Shown in pieces: positions 28,249 to 36,972 of a DNA stretch of 64,000 nt. The DNA is from Bacteroidota bacterium. Its GTDB lineage: Bacteria > Bacteroidota > Bacteroidia > Cytophagales > Cyclobacteriaceae. Numbering within the stretch: the first letter of the stretch is position 1; every line of letters begins with the position of its first letter. The notes beneath the pieces were generated by a model. It was not told the origin of the DNA. It did no database searches and was given only the letters and a program-made list of their open reading frames with translations. The DNA lies in the NCBI GenBank assembly GCA_018266435.1, contig JAFEAL010000004.1, forward strand, positions 239,717 through 303,716. The letters are read 5' to 3'. Position numbers and translations under genes: made by a program.

Positions 28249-29253
28249 AAACTCTATTTGATCAGCTTGGAATCGTTGAATTTTAATCTTTCTCTGAACG
28301 ATATTAACGAAAATAACTTCGAGGATATTGCTTTGACTCTTTTTCACTACCAGTACAAAAATAATCAACTTTATCATACCTACGTGAACCAGATTGGAAA
28401 GGATACTCACTCAATTAACAATATTTACGATATTCCTTTTTTGCCGATTCGTTTTTTTAAAACACATTCTGTTGTATGCGGGCAATGGAAACCGGAAGTG
28501 GTTTTTACGAGCAGTGCCACTACGGGCAGTATGGTGAGCAGTCACGCTGTTCCAAACCTCAGCGCCTACCTAAACCATACCTCTCAAATTTTTGAATTTT
28601 TTTATGGAGACCTTACCGGTTATCATTTTTTAGCTTTATTGCCTTCTTACCTCGAGCGCACGGGTTCTTCACTAATTGCTATGATCAATTATTTTATTAG
28701 CAAAGATTCATCGGGTCATTCAGGATATTATCTCACTGACTACGAAGCCTTGCTGACTAAAGTGAAACAACTTAAGAATTCTAAAAAAAAAATCGTGGTA
28801 TGGGGCGTTTCTTTTGCATTGCTCGATTTGGCAGAGAAACTTGAAACAGACCTAAGTCATTGCCTGGTAATGGAAACGGGAGGTATGAAAGGCAGGCGTA
28901 AAGAATGGGTACGCAATGAACTGCATGAATTTTTGTGTACCCGGTTGAACACGTCTCAAATTCATTCAGAATACGGGATGACTGAGTTAATGTCGCAAGC
29001 ATACTCTATTGGCGGGGGTTACTTTACCTGTCCACCTTCTATGAAGGTATTGGTTCGCGATATAAATGATCCGTTCAGTTGGGTAAAACAGGGTCAAACA
29101 GGGGTAATTAATATAATTGATCTGGCCAATGTTCATTCCTGTGCATTCACTGAAACAGAAGATTTAGGAAAGGTAAATCAAGATTTTAGTTTTGAGGTAC
29201 TTGGACGACTGGATAATACTGATGTGAGGGGCTGCAATTTGCTACTGGGATGA
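28246..29253 (+). CDS. LuxE-like acyl-protein synthetase / acyltransferase
   Basis: A 335-residue protein resembling the LuxE family and the adenylate-forming enzymes: FTSSATTGS at 87-95 is like the phosphate-binding loop of that superfamily, and EYGMTELMSQAY near 237-248 is like its EYGxTE motif. LuxE activates fatty acids and holds the acyl chain for reduction; in Bacteroidota stand-alone homologs the substrate is unknown. The frame has no ATG near the N terminus, so a TTG start is required: 28246, or one of the TTGs at 28258-28273 if the TATCTTTG box at 28241 is a real promoter. The next gene is a tiny lipoprotein with its own promoter. Confidence 0.72.
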   Translation: MKLYLISLESLNFNLSLNDINENNFEDIALTLFHYQYKNNQLYHTYVNQIGKDTHSINNIYDIPFLPIRFFKTHSVVCGQWKPEVVFTSSATTGSMVSSHAVPNLSAYLNHTSQIFEFFYGDLTGYHFLALLPSYLERTGSSLIAMINYFISKDSSGHSGYYLTDYEALLTKVKQLKNSKKKIVVWGVSFALLDLAEKLETDLSHCLVMETGGMKGRRKEWVRNELHEFLCTRLNTSQIHSEYGMTELMSQAYSIGGGYFTCPPSMKVLVRDINDPFSWVKQGQTGVINIIDLANVHSCAFTETEDLGKVNQDFSFEVLGRLDNTDVRGCNLLLG

Positions 29254-29293
29254 TGGGTAGCGGGGTATATTACCTGATAATTTGCTGAGGTAA

Positions 29294-29324
29294 TTTGTTT
29301 GGAAGTAAAAGAATGATAATTTTG
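29294..29324 (+). promoter_or_regulatory. Complete Bacteroidota promoter of the 37-residue lipoprotein
   Basis: TTTG at 29294-29297, then 19 bases, then TAATTTTG at 29317-29324, a perfect TAnnTTTG. It lies 20 bases before the ATG at 29345. This is the best-matching promoter in the window. Confidence 0.65.
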
Positions 29325-29344
29325 TTAGGATCAAATACTACCAC

Positions 29345-29458
29345 ATGAAAAAGATTTTAGCTTTTGTTGCTTTAGTAGCCTTGTTGACGGCCTGCAGCCA
29401 ATACACTTGCCCTACCTATAGCAAAAAGGAAATCAAATCGCCTGTTAAGAACATTTGA
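29345..29458 (+). CDS. Tiny lipoprotein (37 residues)
   Basis: An ATG at 29345 opens a frame with an 17-residue signal (KK pair, then hydrophobic) and a clean lipobox LLTAC with Cys18. Only about 20 residues would remain after processing, with a conserved-looking core CPTYSKKE at 22-29 that has a second Cys. The frame ends with TGA at 29456. A full promoter sits 20 bases upstream. Similar short lipoproteins with a CPTY...K core are something I recall from Bacteroidota, but I know no function. It would sit on the inner or outer membrane facing the periplasm or surface. Confidence 0.65.
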   Translation: MKKILAFVALVALLTACSQYTCPTYSKKEIKSPVKNI

Positions 29459-29687
29459 TGTAATCTGTGTTCATGTTTTTAGGCGAGAGATCTAAATAGA
29501 ATCTCTCAAGAAAAGAGGTACATTCGTTTTGACACCCGTATCTTACAACTAAAAGAAAATCATCACTGATACAAGTTGCGGTTAGTGATGCATTCTAAAT
29601 ACCCAGTTAGTCGTGTTACTGAAACCCTGTTGTCAGGGTGTGGATTATCTTTTGTTTGCCTCGGGCTCTTAGTCTGCTTGCATCACC
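29459..29687. other. Non-coding gap with three hairpins between convergent genes
   Basis: No coding frame. Three inverted repeats: GAGAGAT/ATCTCTC (29485-29491 with 29501-29507), CATCACT/AGTGATG (29561-29567 with 29584-29590) and ACCCTG/CAGGGT (29624-29629 with 29634-29639). None is followed by a good T tract on either strand, so they are not textbook terminators. They could be 3' structures of the two converging transcripts or part of a small RNA. Confidence 0.35.
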
Positions 29688-30032
29688 TTAGTAATATCTT
29701 GGTTGCTTCTTGCCTTTAAGAATGGTTCCCGTTAATGCGGCAAAGCCACCCACCAGTCCGCCCACAATTATCATTAGTACAAATACATTGAGCGGCATGA
29801 GTTTATTTATTTTTTCTGTCAGTATTGACTGAGTGGTTATGTCAATATAAAAAGCTTTGACCAGCCACAGCAGCCCAACACTTAAAAAGCCAGCCAGAAA
29901 GGACAGCCCACTGCTCAGGTTGAAGTAGTAACCAAAAACAAAAGCAACGATTGCCATGGTCCACCACGGCAAAAATGTTTGTGCGATAAAACAACCCACA
30001 ATAGTTGAGAGGATTTGGAATAATAATTTCAT
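29688..30032 (-). CDS. Small integral membrane protein of unknown function
   Basis: A 114-residue protein that is mostly membrane: hydrophobic segments at about 4-18, 22-38, 43-62 and 80-104, with a basic C-terminal tail (KGKKQPRYY). No family recognised. Its ATG overlaps the stop of the penicillin acylase gene by four bases (ATGA type), so it is translated from the same mRNA, perhaps by coupling. Confidence 0.6.
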   Translation of the reverse strand: MKLLFQILSTIVGCFIAQTFLPWWTMAIVAFVFGYYFNLSSGLSFLAGFLSVGLLWLVKAFYIDITTQSILTEKINKLMPLNVFVLMIIVGGLVGGFAALTGTILKGKKQPRYY

Positions 30033-32461
30033 TTCTCTGATTTTAAAGTTTGATGGGCAAACGAAAAGTTTTGCATCTGTTCAACTGATGAATTGAAGTG
30101 CATATTGAGGTAACGATCTGCAGACCAGGTATTGATCATATTGCCGTAAAATGCACTTCCCGGGTTGCCGCTTTGCCCGCCCGGATATACACCCCAAGCT
30201 TTTACGCCAGTTTTTTCAAGGCTCACCACCATGCGCCAACTTGGGCCATTGCGCTTGCCATGTGCATTTACAAGGCTGTTATTCCCTCCGTGAAGTACGT
30301 GATAGCTGAACGGCTCCAGTCGTGCGAGGTGTTGAATGTAAGAGTCTTTGAAAACTGCCCAACTTGGCTCTTGATTACCGTGTTCTTTTTTCCATTTTTC
30401 GATTTCGGCAACACCCTCTGAAAATGATTTTCGCACGACATCAACTGCCGTTTCTTTTTCAGGAGTAGATTGAATATCAAAGAAACTTAACCCCGGTTTT
30501 TCCTTGATCAGTTTTATGGTTGTATAGGTAGTGGGAAAATCAAGCATTACCTTAGAGGTTTTCATTTCATCCCAAATCATCGGGAGGATGCTTCGCAACC
30601 ATGCTTCGTAATAGGAGGCGCCTTCTGAGTTGATGTTATTGTAAAAATCCCAACTTTTTAATTTTTCAAATACATTTTTTTCTATTGCATTGAGTTTGGT
30701 CTGATCAAGCATAGTAAGCCAGGTAGGCAGGCTTTCAGACGCTTTTAAATTATAGTTGTCGGCCTGCAGACTCATCATGTCGTGAGGTGTGATCTTGTTC
30801 ATTTCGCTCAGCCGCTGGTTAATTCTCCGGTTGCGGTAGGCTTCATAACTGGTAGAGGTGACATAATACGGATAGGTTTCATCAACCGGATATTGATTGG
30901 CCGAACTAACAAATCCGCGAATCGGGTTTTTGTACATCACGTTTTGATCATTCGGAATAAATGCTTGCCATTCATTGGAGGTTTGGGTGCCATCCAGTAC
31001 AAATTTGCCTTCTTCTTTTCTGCGTACCGGGTATTTTCCCTGGATGCGCATGGCGATGTCGCCATTGGTACAGGCAAAAACAAAATTTTGTGCAGGCGAA
31101 CTGTAGTGGTCTAATGCCTTCAGGTAATCTGAGTGGTTGTTAGACTTGTTGAGCAGATAAAATGACAATAATTCTTTTGACGAATCATGTGCCACCCATC
31201 GAAAAGCGTAATGATTTTTCTGGCTGTCGCCATGAAAACTTTCATCGTACGTTACCGGGCCATGGTGTGTGTAAACTACAGTATCGTAAAAAGGTTCTTT
31301 GCCTTTTACTATGATTTTTTCAATCACTTTATTGCTGTGCTTCCACTGGTTGTCGCTCAGGTATTCGTTTTTTGTATTGTCTTTGAATTTGATTTTATAC
31401 CAATCTACCAGGTCACGCTGAGCATTGGTTTCTCCCCATGCGATTGAATCATTAAAGCCGCTGATGACACAAGGTGAGCCAGGCAAAGAGGCACCCATGG
31501 CATTGTATCCCGGTGCATTGAGATGGATGATGAACCAGATGGAGGGCAGGTTCAGTTCCAAGTGCGGGTCATTGCAGAGAATAGGGGAGCCGCTGGCGGT
31601 TTTACTTCCGGACACTGCCCAGTTGTTGCTGCCTACATCGGGCGATGATTTTTCGAGTGGATTAATTTGTACAATTTCGGGGGATGTGGTTGGAGCCACT
31701 CCATCCAACGTAACCGGTTTAAATTTCCATCCATTAGGGTTATCAACAATTGGATCGCCCACTTTTTCATTGTCGGGGTAAAGCACATCGAGCATTTCTT
31801 TGCCAAAGAGTTTTAATGCATTGGTCATTTCAAAATCTTTGTCGCCAATGTTCAGCGTCTTGGCCATGTATTTTAGCAACAGCCCGCTTTTTAAGGGAGT
31901 CCATTCTTCGGGTGAGTAATCGAGTAGCTTGTATTCAACTGGTAATTGTTCATAGTTCAGCGAATGGATATAGGCATTGATGCCTTCGGTATATCGGTTG
32001 GCCACTTTATTGAGCAGAGCATCTTTTTCCATTTCAGCCAAGGAATTTTTTGCGGCAAAGACCATTCCCAGTCGTCTTTGGCCGCGGTCAAAATCTATGG
32101 CACTGGGTCCTAAGATTTCTGAAATACGTCCGGCAGCTGCCAGAGTCTGAAATTCCATTTGCCAAAGCCTGCAACTGGCAGTGATGTAACCTTGAGCAAA
32201 AAATAAATCTTCTTCATTAGCAGCGTAGATGTGGGGTATCAGGGCGCTGTCATACACTACGGTCACTTCTCCTTTTAGATTTTTCACCAATGCGTTAGTC
32301 GGTTTTTGATTTTTCCGCTCGGCATTTTGCCAGAATCCGTGAAACGGATCGAGGAATTTTCCGAGGGGCGGTATGGGTTTGCCGAAATTCCATGAGCGAT
32401 TCAGGCAATACACCAGCGCGATGGTGATGATTGAAGAGAGGGTGATTTTTACTATGCGCAT
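30029..32461 (-). CDS. Penicillin acylase family protein (Ntn hydrolase)
   Basis: An 810-residue protein of the penicillin/acyl-homoserine-lactone acylase family. An N-terminal membrane or signal segment is at 5-20, the alpha region follows (FFAQGYITASCRLWQME near 87-103), and the beta chain is expected to start at Ser278, in VGSNNWAVSGSKT: cleavage between Gly277 and Ser278 makes Ser the N-terminal nucleophile. NDPHLELNLPSIW near 297-309 is a family-typical stretch. Acts in the periplasm on an amide; natural substrates may be N-acyl homoserine lactones or N-acyl amino acids, which sequence cannot settle. It follows an SGNH esterase gene (54 bases) and overlaps the small membrane protein gene after it. 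Confidence 0.88.
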   Translation of the reverse strand: MRIVKITLSSIITIALVYCLNRSWNFGKPIPPLGKFLDPFHGFWQNAERKNQKPTNALVKNLKGEVTVVYDSALIPHIYAANEEDLFFAQGYITASCRLWQMEFQTLAAAGRISEILGPSAIDFDRGQRRLGMVFAAKNSLAEMEKDALLNKVANRYTEGINAYIHSLNYEQLPVEYKLLDYSPEEWTPLKSGLLLKYMAKTLNIGDKDFEMTNALKLFGKEMLDVLYPDNEKVGDPIVDNPNGWKFKPVTLDGVAPTTSPEIVQINPLEKSSPDVGSNNWAVSGSKTASGSPILCNDPHLELNLPSIWFIIHLNAPGYNAMGASLPGSPCVISGFNDSIAWGETNAQRDLVDWYKIKFKDNTKNEYLSDNQWKHSNKVIEKIIVKGKEPFYDTVVYTHHGPVTYDESFHGDSQKNHYAFRWVAHDSSKELLSFYLLNKSNNHSDYLKALDHYSSPAQNFVFACTNGDIAMRIQGKYPVRRKEEGKFVLDGTQTSNEWQAFIPNDQNVMYKNPIRGFVSSANQYPVDETYPYYVTSTSYEAYRNRRINQRLSEMNKITPHDMMSLQADNYNLKASESLPTWLTMLDQTKLNAIEKNVFEKLKSWDFYNNINSEGASYYEAWLRSILPMIWDEMKTSKVMLDFPTTYTTIKLIKEKPGLSFFDIQSTPEKETAVDVVRKSFSEGVAEIEKWKKEHGNQEPSWAVFKDSYIQHLARLEPFSYHVLHGGNNSLVNAHGKRNGPSWRMVVSLEKTGVKAWGVYPGGQSGNPGSAFYGNMINTWSADRYLNMHFNSSVEQMQNFSFAHQTLKSEK

Positions 32462-32515
32462 GAAAAGGAAATTTAAGATTAGGCTAAAAGTTTCAAGCTG
32501 AAATTTGGAATTTCT

Positions 32516-33118
32516 TTACAACACTTTCAATAAATATTTCACCAAATTTTTGGCGATAATCTGATGGCCTTCGGCAGTAGGGTGTATGCCATCGGCCTGG
32601 TTAAGTTTTTCATTGCCCCCTACACCGTCTAACAAAAAAGGCATGAGCAGGGCATTATTCTTTTCGGCCAGGGTAGGGTAGATTTTTTTAAACTCAGATG
32701 TATAAGCCGGCCCCATGTTGGGCGGTACCATCATGCCGGCCAGCACAATTTTAACATGAGGGTATTTTGTCTTTGTTCGGTCTATGATGGCTTGCAGGTT
32801 TTTTTGGGTTTGACCGGGTGGAAGCCCACGCAGGCCATCGTTAGCGCCTAGTTCCAGCACCAGTATGTCTAAGGGTGTTCGCAGCATCCAGTCGATGCGG
32901 CTCAGGCCTCCGGCAGATGTTTCACCACTCAGACCGGCATTAATCACTTTTACCTGACGCCCGGCCTGATGCAGTTCTTTTTCCACCCAGGCTGGAAATG
33001 CCTGGTTTGGCGAAAGGCCGTAGCCTGCCGTTAGGCTGTCACCCAGAAATAAAATAATTTTTTCTGTACTGGTAAAGGCAACACACAGAAACGGCAGTAA
33101 AATCAGCAGGTTTTTCAT
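32516..33118 (-). CDS. Exported SGNH-type arylesterase/lysophospholipase (TesA-like)
   Basis: A 200-residue protein with a signal peptide (hydrophobic 4-17). All four SGNH blocks are visible: GDSLTAGYG at 26-34 (Ser28), the Gly block around SGETSAGG at 64-71, GANDGLRG at 91-98 (Asn93), and DGIHPTAEGH at 176-185 (Asp176, His179). TesA-like enzymes hydrolyse esters and thioesters of fatty acids in the periplasm. First gene of a minus-strand set with penicillin acylase, so the pair may process acylated molecules (inference). Confidence 0.88.
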   Translation of the reverse strand: MKNLLILLPFLCVAFTSTEKIILFLGDSLTAGYGLSPNQAFPAWVEKELHQAGRQVKVINAGLSGETSAGGLSRIDWMLRTPLDILVLELGANDGLRGLPPGQTQKNLQAIIDRTKTKYPHVKIVLAGMMVPPNMGPAYTSEFKKIYPTLAEKNNALLMPFLLDGVGGNEKLNQADGIHPTAEGHQIIAKNLVKYLLKVL

Positions 33119-33236
33119 GGGGCAGATGAATTTTCAAATATCACCAATGGCTTGTGTTATTTTTAGTTTTTCTACTTTTTAATTATCCGCAGACTCTGTA
33201 TTTTCAAAGTCAGAATCCAACCCCAACCCCAACTCC

Positions 33237-33674
33237 ATGAGTATTCAAGAAATTCTTAATCTTTTTCAAAGTGGAAAAGCCACAGCCAAAAGCCATATTA
33301 AAAACCTGATTGAGATGGCTGCTATCGATGGTAATTTTGACCAGGTGGAATATGACCTGCTGAAAAAAATCGCTTCGCAAAATGGTATTTCAGAATCACA
33401 GTTGAAAGGCATTCGCAGCAATCCTGGGGAAGTAAAATTTGAACTCCCTAAAGACAATAAAGAGAAATTTCGTCAGTTTTATGACCTGGTGCACATGATG
33501 AGTATTGATAATGCCATCCACCCTGAAGAAATGAAGCTTTGCGATTTGTTTGCCATCAAATTTGGGTACCCCAAACAAAAGACAAAAGAGCTGATTGAGA
33601 CCATTCGAAGCAATATCAAATATGGGCAAGGCCATGAGGAAACCTACAAGCGAACCATTCAACTGACGTTGTAG
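33237..33674 (+). CDS. TerB-like domain protein
   Basis: A 145-residue all-helical protein with no signal peptide. Two acidic helix-turn motifs, AAIDGNFDQVEYD (28-40) and SIDNAIHPEEM (90-100), match the paired metal-binding helices of the TerB/DjlA N-terminal family. TerB domains are found in tellurite-resistance and membrane-stress systems, but stand-alone proteins like this one have no fixed role. It diverges from the esterase gene across 118 bases. Confidence 0.7.
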   Translation: MSIQEILNLFQSGKATAKSHIKNLIEMAAIDGNFDQVEYDLLKKIASQNGISESQLKGIRSNPGEVKFELPKDNKEKFRQFYDLVHMMSIDNAIHPEEMKLCDLFAIKFGYPKQKTKELIETIRSNIKYGQGHEETYKRTIQLTL

Positions 33675-33718
33675 TTTCAATTACCCGCTGCCAACTTCCG
33701 GCCTGATTTTCAATTCAC

Positions 33719-33726
33719 TACTTTTG
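33719..33726 (+). promoter_or_regulatory. Perfect -7 box (TACTTTTG) before riboflavin synthase
   Basis: TACTTTTG matches TAnnTTTG and ends 17 bases before the ATG at 33744. No TTTG is seen at the usual -33 distance. Confidence 0.45.
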
Positions 33727-33743
33727 TGGCTTAAAGGTATTTC

Positions 33744-34334
33744 ATGTTCACCGGAATCATAGAAAATGTAGGCGAAATAGTTGCTCTTAAACTCGAAGGA
33801 AGCAATAAGCGTATTAAAATAGCAAGCCACATCAGCAATGAACTGAAGGTTGACCAAAGTTTATCACACAATGGCGTTTGCCTGACCGTGGTTGAGGTTG
33901 GTCAGGGAGTTCATGAAGTTGTAGCCGTGGCCGAAACCTTAAAAAAATCTAACCTCAGTTCTGTGCAAGTGGGTGAACGGGTGAATTTAGAAAGAAGCAT
34001 GTTGGCCAACGGCCGCTTTGACGGCCACCTGGTGCAAGGACATGTTGATTTGACTGGACATATAGAAAAGATTACGAATCAAAACGGTAGCTGGCAATTT
34101 GATTTTGTTTTTGATGCAAACTCACAATACATCGTTGTTGAAAAAGGTTCGATTGCCGTAAACGGAGTAAGCCTGACATGCTTTAATTGTTTACGTGGTA
34201 AATTTTCGGTGGCCGTTATTCCTTATACCTTTGAGCATACAAATTTTAATCTGTTAAAGGAGCAACAGATGGTGAACCTTGAATTTGATATTGTAGGTAA
34301 ATACATTCAGCAAATGCTTCATTCTAAAAATTAA
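33744..34334 (+). CDS. ribE: Riboflavin synthase, alpha chain
   Basis: Converts two molecules of 6,7-dimethyl-8-ribityllumazine to riboflavin; cytosolic trimer. The 196 residues hold the two tandem lumazine-binding repeats. The first begins with the hallmark MFTGIIENVG at 1-10 and contains NGVCLTVVEV; the second begins after RSMLANGRFDGHLVQGHVD (about 86-104) and contains NGVSLTCFN. No other riboflavin genes are beside it. The next gene starts six bases after the stop, so they form an operon. Confidence 0.95.
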   Translation: MFTGIIENVGEIVALKLEGSNKRIKIASHISNELKVDQSLSHNGVCLTVVEVGQGVHEVVAVAETLKKSNLSSVQVGERVNLERSMLANGRFDGHLVQGHVDLTGHIEKITNQNGSWQFDFVFDANSQYIVVEKGSIAVNGVSLTCFNCLRGKFSVAVIPYTFEHTNFNLLKEQQMVNLEFDIVGKYIQQMLHSKN

Positions 34335-34340
34335 AAATTT

Positions 34341-34829
34341 ATGTTGCAGCAACTTACCCAACTGGTAGAACAATACGCAGGCAATGCCATTATCAACAAT
34401 CCGGCTATTGCCAACCAACACAACCAAGCAGCTATTCAGGAAGTAGCGCAGCAGATTTTCAACAGTCTGCAGAATCAAGCTACCTCTGGCAACCTGGCAC
34501 AGTTGACCAACTTGTTTCAGGGCAATACGGCCAACATCAATTCTCACCCGATCGTTGCTCAGTTGATTTCTTCGGTGGCCTCAAGTATGTCTTCTAAATT
34601 TAATATGTCATCGCAAGCCTCTCAGCAGATGGCTTCCAATCTTTTACCCACAGTGATGAACCAATTGGTGAATAAAACCAATAATCCCAATGATAACTCA
34701 TTCGATTTAGGCATGATGATGCAAACTTTTACAGGTAACAACAATTTTGATATATCGGGCATGTTGTCACAGTTGTCTAACTCTCAGGGCGGAATAGGCG
34801 GACTGCTTGGCAAGTTGTTTGGAAGATAA
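34341..34829 (+). CDS. DUF937-like protein
   Basis: A 162-residue protein without a signal peptide, rich in Gln and Asn (for example near 25-60) and ending in GGIGGLLGKLFGR. The short helices and the glycine-rich GLLGKLFG end resemble the DUF937/YidB family. No enzymatic residues visible. It starts six bases after riboflavin synthase and is followed 38 bases on by the second fused E1. Function unknown. Confidence 0.6.
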   Translation: MLQQLTQLVEQYAGNAIINNPAIANQHNQAAIQEVAQQIFNSLQNQATSGNLAQLTNLFQGNTANINSHPIVAQLISSVASSMSSKFNMSSQASQQMASNLLPTVMNQLVNKTNNPNDNSFDLGMMMQTFTGNNNFDISGMLSQLSNSQGGIGGLLGKLFGR

Positions 34830-34867
34830 AATATACCGTAGGCTACTGACCCTAATTTTAGTGATTA

Positions 34868-36946
34868 ATGAGAACAGCGGAGAAAGAAAAAATTATTGAC
34901 AAAGGCTGGATCAGCACCTGTTTGAAGGCGTACGAACTGATGTGTACGGCTAAGCGCATGGCCGAATTATATGACGAAGAAAAAGAAATTTGTGCCAAAT
35001 ATGTGCACAGCACCTCGCGTGGACACGAAGCAATACAACTTGCAGCCGGGCTTCAACTCAAGTCTTTTGATTATGTTTCGCCATATTACCGCGATGAATC
35101 CATTCTGCTGGCCATCGGTTTAGAGCCGTATGAATTGATGCTACAGTTAATGGCTAAGCGCGATGATCCTTTTTCTGGTGGAAGAAGCTACTATGCACAC
35201 CCTTCATTGAAACGAAAAGGATTTCCCACCATACCCCATCAAAGTTCGGCCACGGGTATGCAGGCTATACCTGCCACGGGCATGGCGCACGGAATTGCCT
35301 ACCTGGAGTCTCAAAAATTATTGACCGAAAAACCGGTAGTACTTTGTTCGCTCGGTGATGGATCGGTTACGGAAGGAGAAGTGGCAGAAGCGTTTCAAAT
35401 GGCCGTACTAAAAAAACTCCCGATCGTTTACCTGGTGCAAGATAACCACTGGGGAATTTCGGCTACGGGAAGTGAAATGCGGGCCATGGATGCCTACGAG
35501 TATGCTGCCGGGTTCAAAGGCCTGAAGCGTCTGCGCACGGATGGTTCTGACTTTACAGAATCATTTGACGTGATGAAGGAAGCATTTGAGTTGGTTCGTC
35601 AGGAGCGGACCCCGGTATTGGTTCATGCTATATGCCCGTTGCTGGGCCACCACACATCGGGTGTGCGGAAAGAATGGTATCGGGGAGAAGACCTGAAACA
35701 ACATAGTGAGGATGATCCGATTCCAAAACTTAAGAAATATTTATTGGAGCAATCCATTTTACCAAACGAATTGGATCAGATACAAGAGAGCGCTGAAAAG
35801 AAAGTATTAAATGATTTTAAAAAAGCTGTTTCATCCTCTGATCCTGATTTAGCACATTTTGATTCTCATGAGTTTGCAAACACTTTAATCACCGAAGATA
35901 GGGGAGAGCGCAGCCCCGCAAAATCAGAAAAGGTGACCATGGTGGATGCCGCCTTGCACGCAGTAGATGAAATTTTGCAACAACACCCCGAAGCAATTTT
36001 TTACGGCCAAGATGTGGGACGGAGATTAGGCGGAGTTTTTCGTGAAGCAGCTACACTTGCCCAAAAGTATGGCGATGAGCGGGTGTTCAATACTCCGATT
36101 CAGGAAGCATACATCATCGGATCAACCGCTGGCATGAGTGCTGTGGGTGTGAAGCCCATAGTTGAAATTCAGTTTGCTGATTACATTTGGCCAGGACTCA
36201 ATCAGTTGGTGGAAGAACTTTCAAAAAGTTGTTACCTCACCCAGGGAAAATTTCCGATTCAGGCATTGATCCGTGTTCCAATCGGGGCGTATGGCGGTGG
36301 TGGCCCGTATCACTCCGGGAGTATTGAATCAACTTTGCTCACCATTCGTGGCATTAAAGTGGTTTATCCGAGCAGTGCGGCTGATATGAAAGGATTGCTG
36401 AAAGCTTCTTTCTACGATCCCAATCCTGTGGTGCTTTTAGAGCATAAAGGACTGTACTGGAGCAAGGTACCCGGCACACAAGAAGCAAAGTCCATTGAGC
36501 CCAGCGAAGATTACATCATACCATTGGGCCGGGCGAATTTGGTGGAACAAGCCGATGAAGAAAAAATAAAGAAAGGTGAATCGGCCGTGGTTATCACGTA
36601 CGGTATGGGTGTGTATTGGGCAAAGGAAGCTGTAAAAAAACTTAAAGGCCAAATCGAAATCCTTGATTTGCGAACACTCAACCCATTGGACTGGAAAAGG
36701 ATTGGGGAGTCAGTAAGTAAACACGGTCGTGTAATGGTATTGACCGAAGAACCTTTACTAAATTCATTTGCCGAATCACTGGCCGGCCGGATTTCTAAAG
36801 AATATTTTCAGTTTTTGGATGCACCCGTCTGGACTTTTGGGGCAGCCAACCTTCCGGCTGTACCGCTCAATGTTGATTTGGAAAAAATGATGCTGCCTTC
36901 GGCTGAGAAGGTTGCTGCTGAAATAGAAAAACTGCTTCACTATTAA
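34868..36946 (+). CDS. 2-oxoacid dehydrogenase E1, fused alpha and beta subunits (canonical ThDP motif)
   Basis: A 692-residue fusion: alpha-type domain about 15-320, beta (transketolase-like) domain from about 355 (VDAALHAVDEILQQHPEAIFYGQDVG). The ThDP motif is near-canonical: GDGSVTEG at 163-170 and DNHWGIS at 192-198. It most resembles branched-chain 2-oxoacid dehydrogenase E1, which feeds acyl groups to lipoyl-E2, for example to make precursors of the iso-branched fatty acids common in Bacteroidota. It is the second fused E1 in the window, about 100 residues shorter than the one at 25067. E2/E3 genes are elsewhere. Confidence 0.88.
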   Translation: MRTAEKEKIIDKGWISTCLKAYELMCTAKRMAELYDEEKEICAKYVHSTSRGHEAIQLAAGLQLKSFDYVSPYYRDESILLAIGLEPYELMLQLMAKRDDPFSGGRSYYAHPSLKRKGFPTIPHQSSATGMQAIPATGMAHGIAYLESQKLLTEKPVVLCSLGDGSVTEGEVAEAFQMAVLKKLPIVYLVQDNHWGISATGSEMRAMDAYEYAAGFKGLKRLRTDGSDFTESFDVMKEAFELVRQERTPVLVHAICPLLGHHTSGVRKEWYRGEDLKQHSEDDPIPKLKKYLLEQSILPNELDQIQESAEKKVLNDFKKAVSSSDPDLAHFDSHEFANTLITEDRGERSPAKSEKVTMVDAALHAVDEILQQHPEAIFYGQDVGRRLGGVFREAATLAQKYGDERVFNTPIQEAYIIGSTAGMSAVGVKPIVEIQFADYIWPGLNQLVEELSKSCYLTQGKFPIQALIRVPIGAYGGGGPYHSGSIESTLLTIRGIKVVYPSSAADMKGLLKASFYDPNPVVLLEHKGLYWSKVPGTQEAKSIEPSEDYIIPLGRANLVEQADEEKIKKGESAVVITYGMGVYWAKEAVKKLKGQIEILDLRTLNPLDWKRIGESVSKHGRVMVLTEEPLLNSFAESLAGRISKEYFQFLDAPVWTFGAANLPAVPLNVDLEKMMLPSAEKVAAEIEKLLHY

Positions 36947-36972
36947 TAGCCCGTCAGATTCCCAATACCTGA

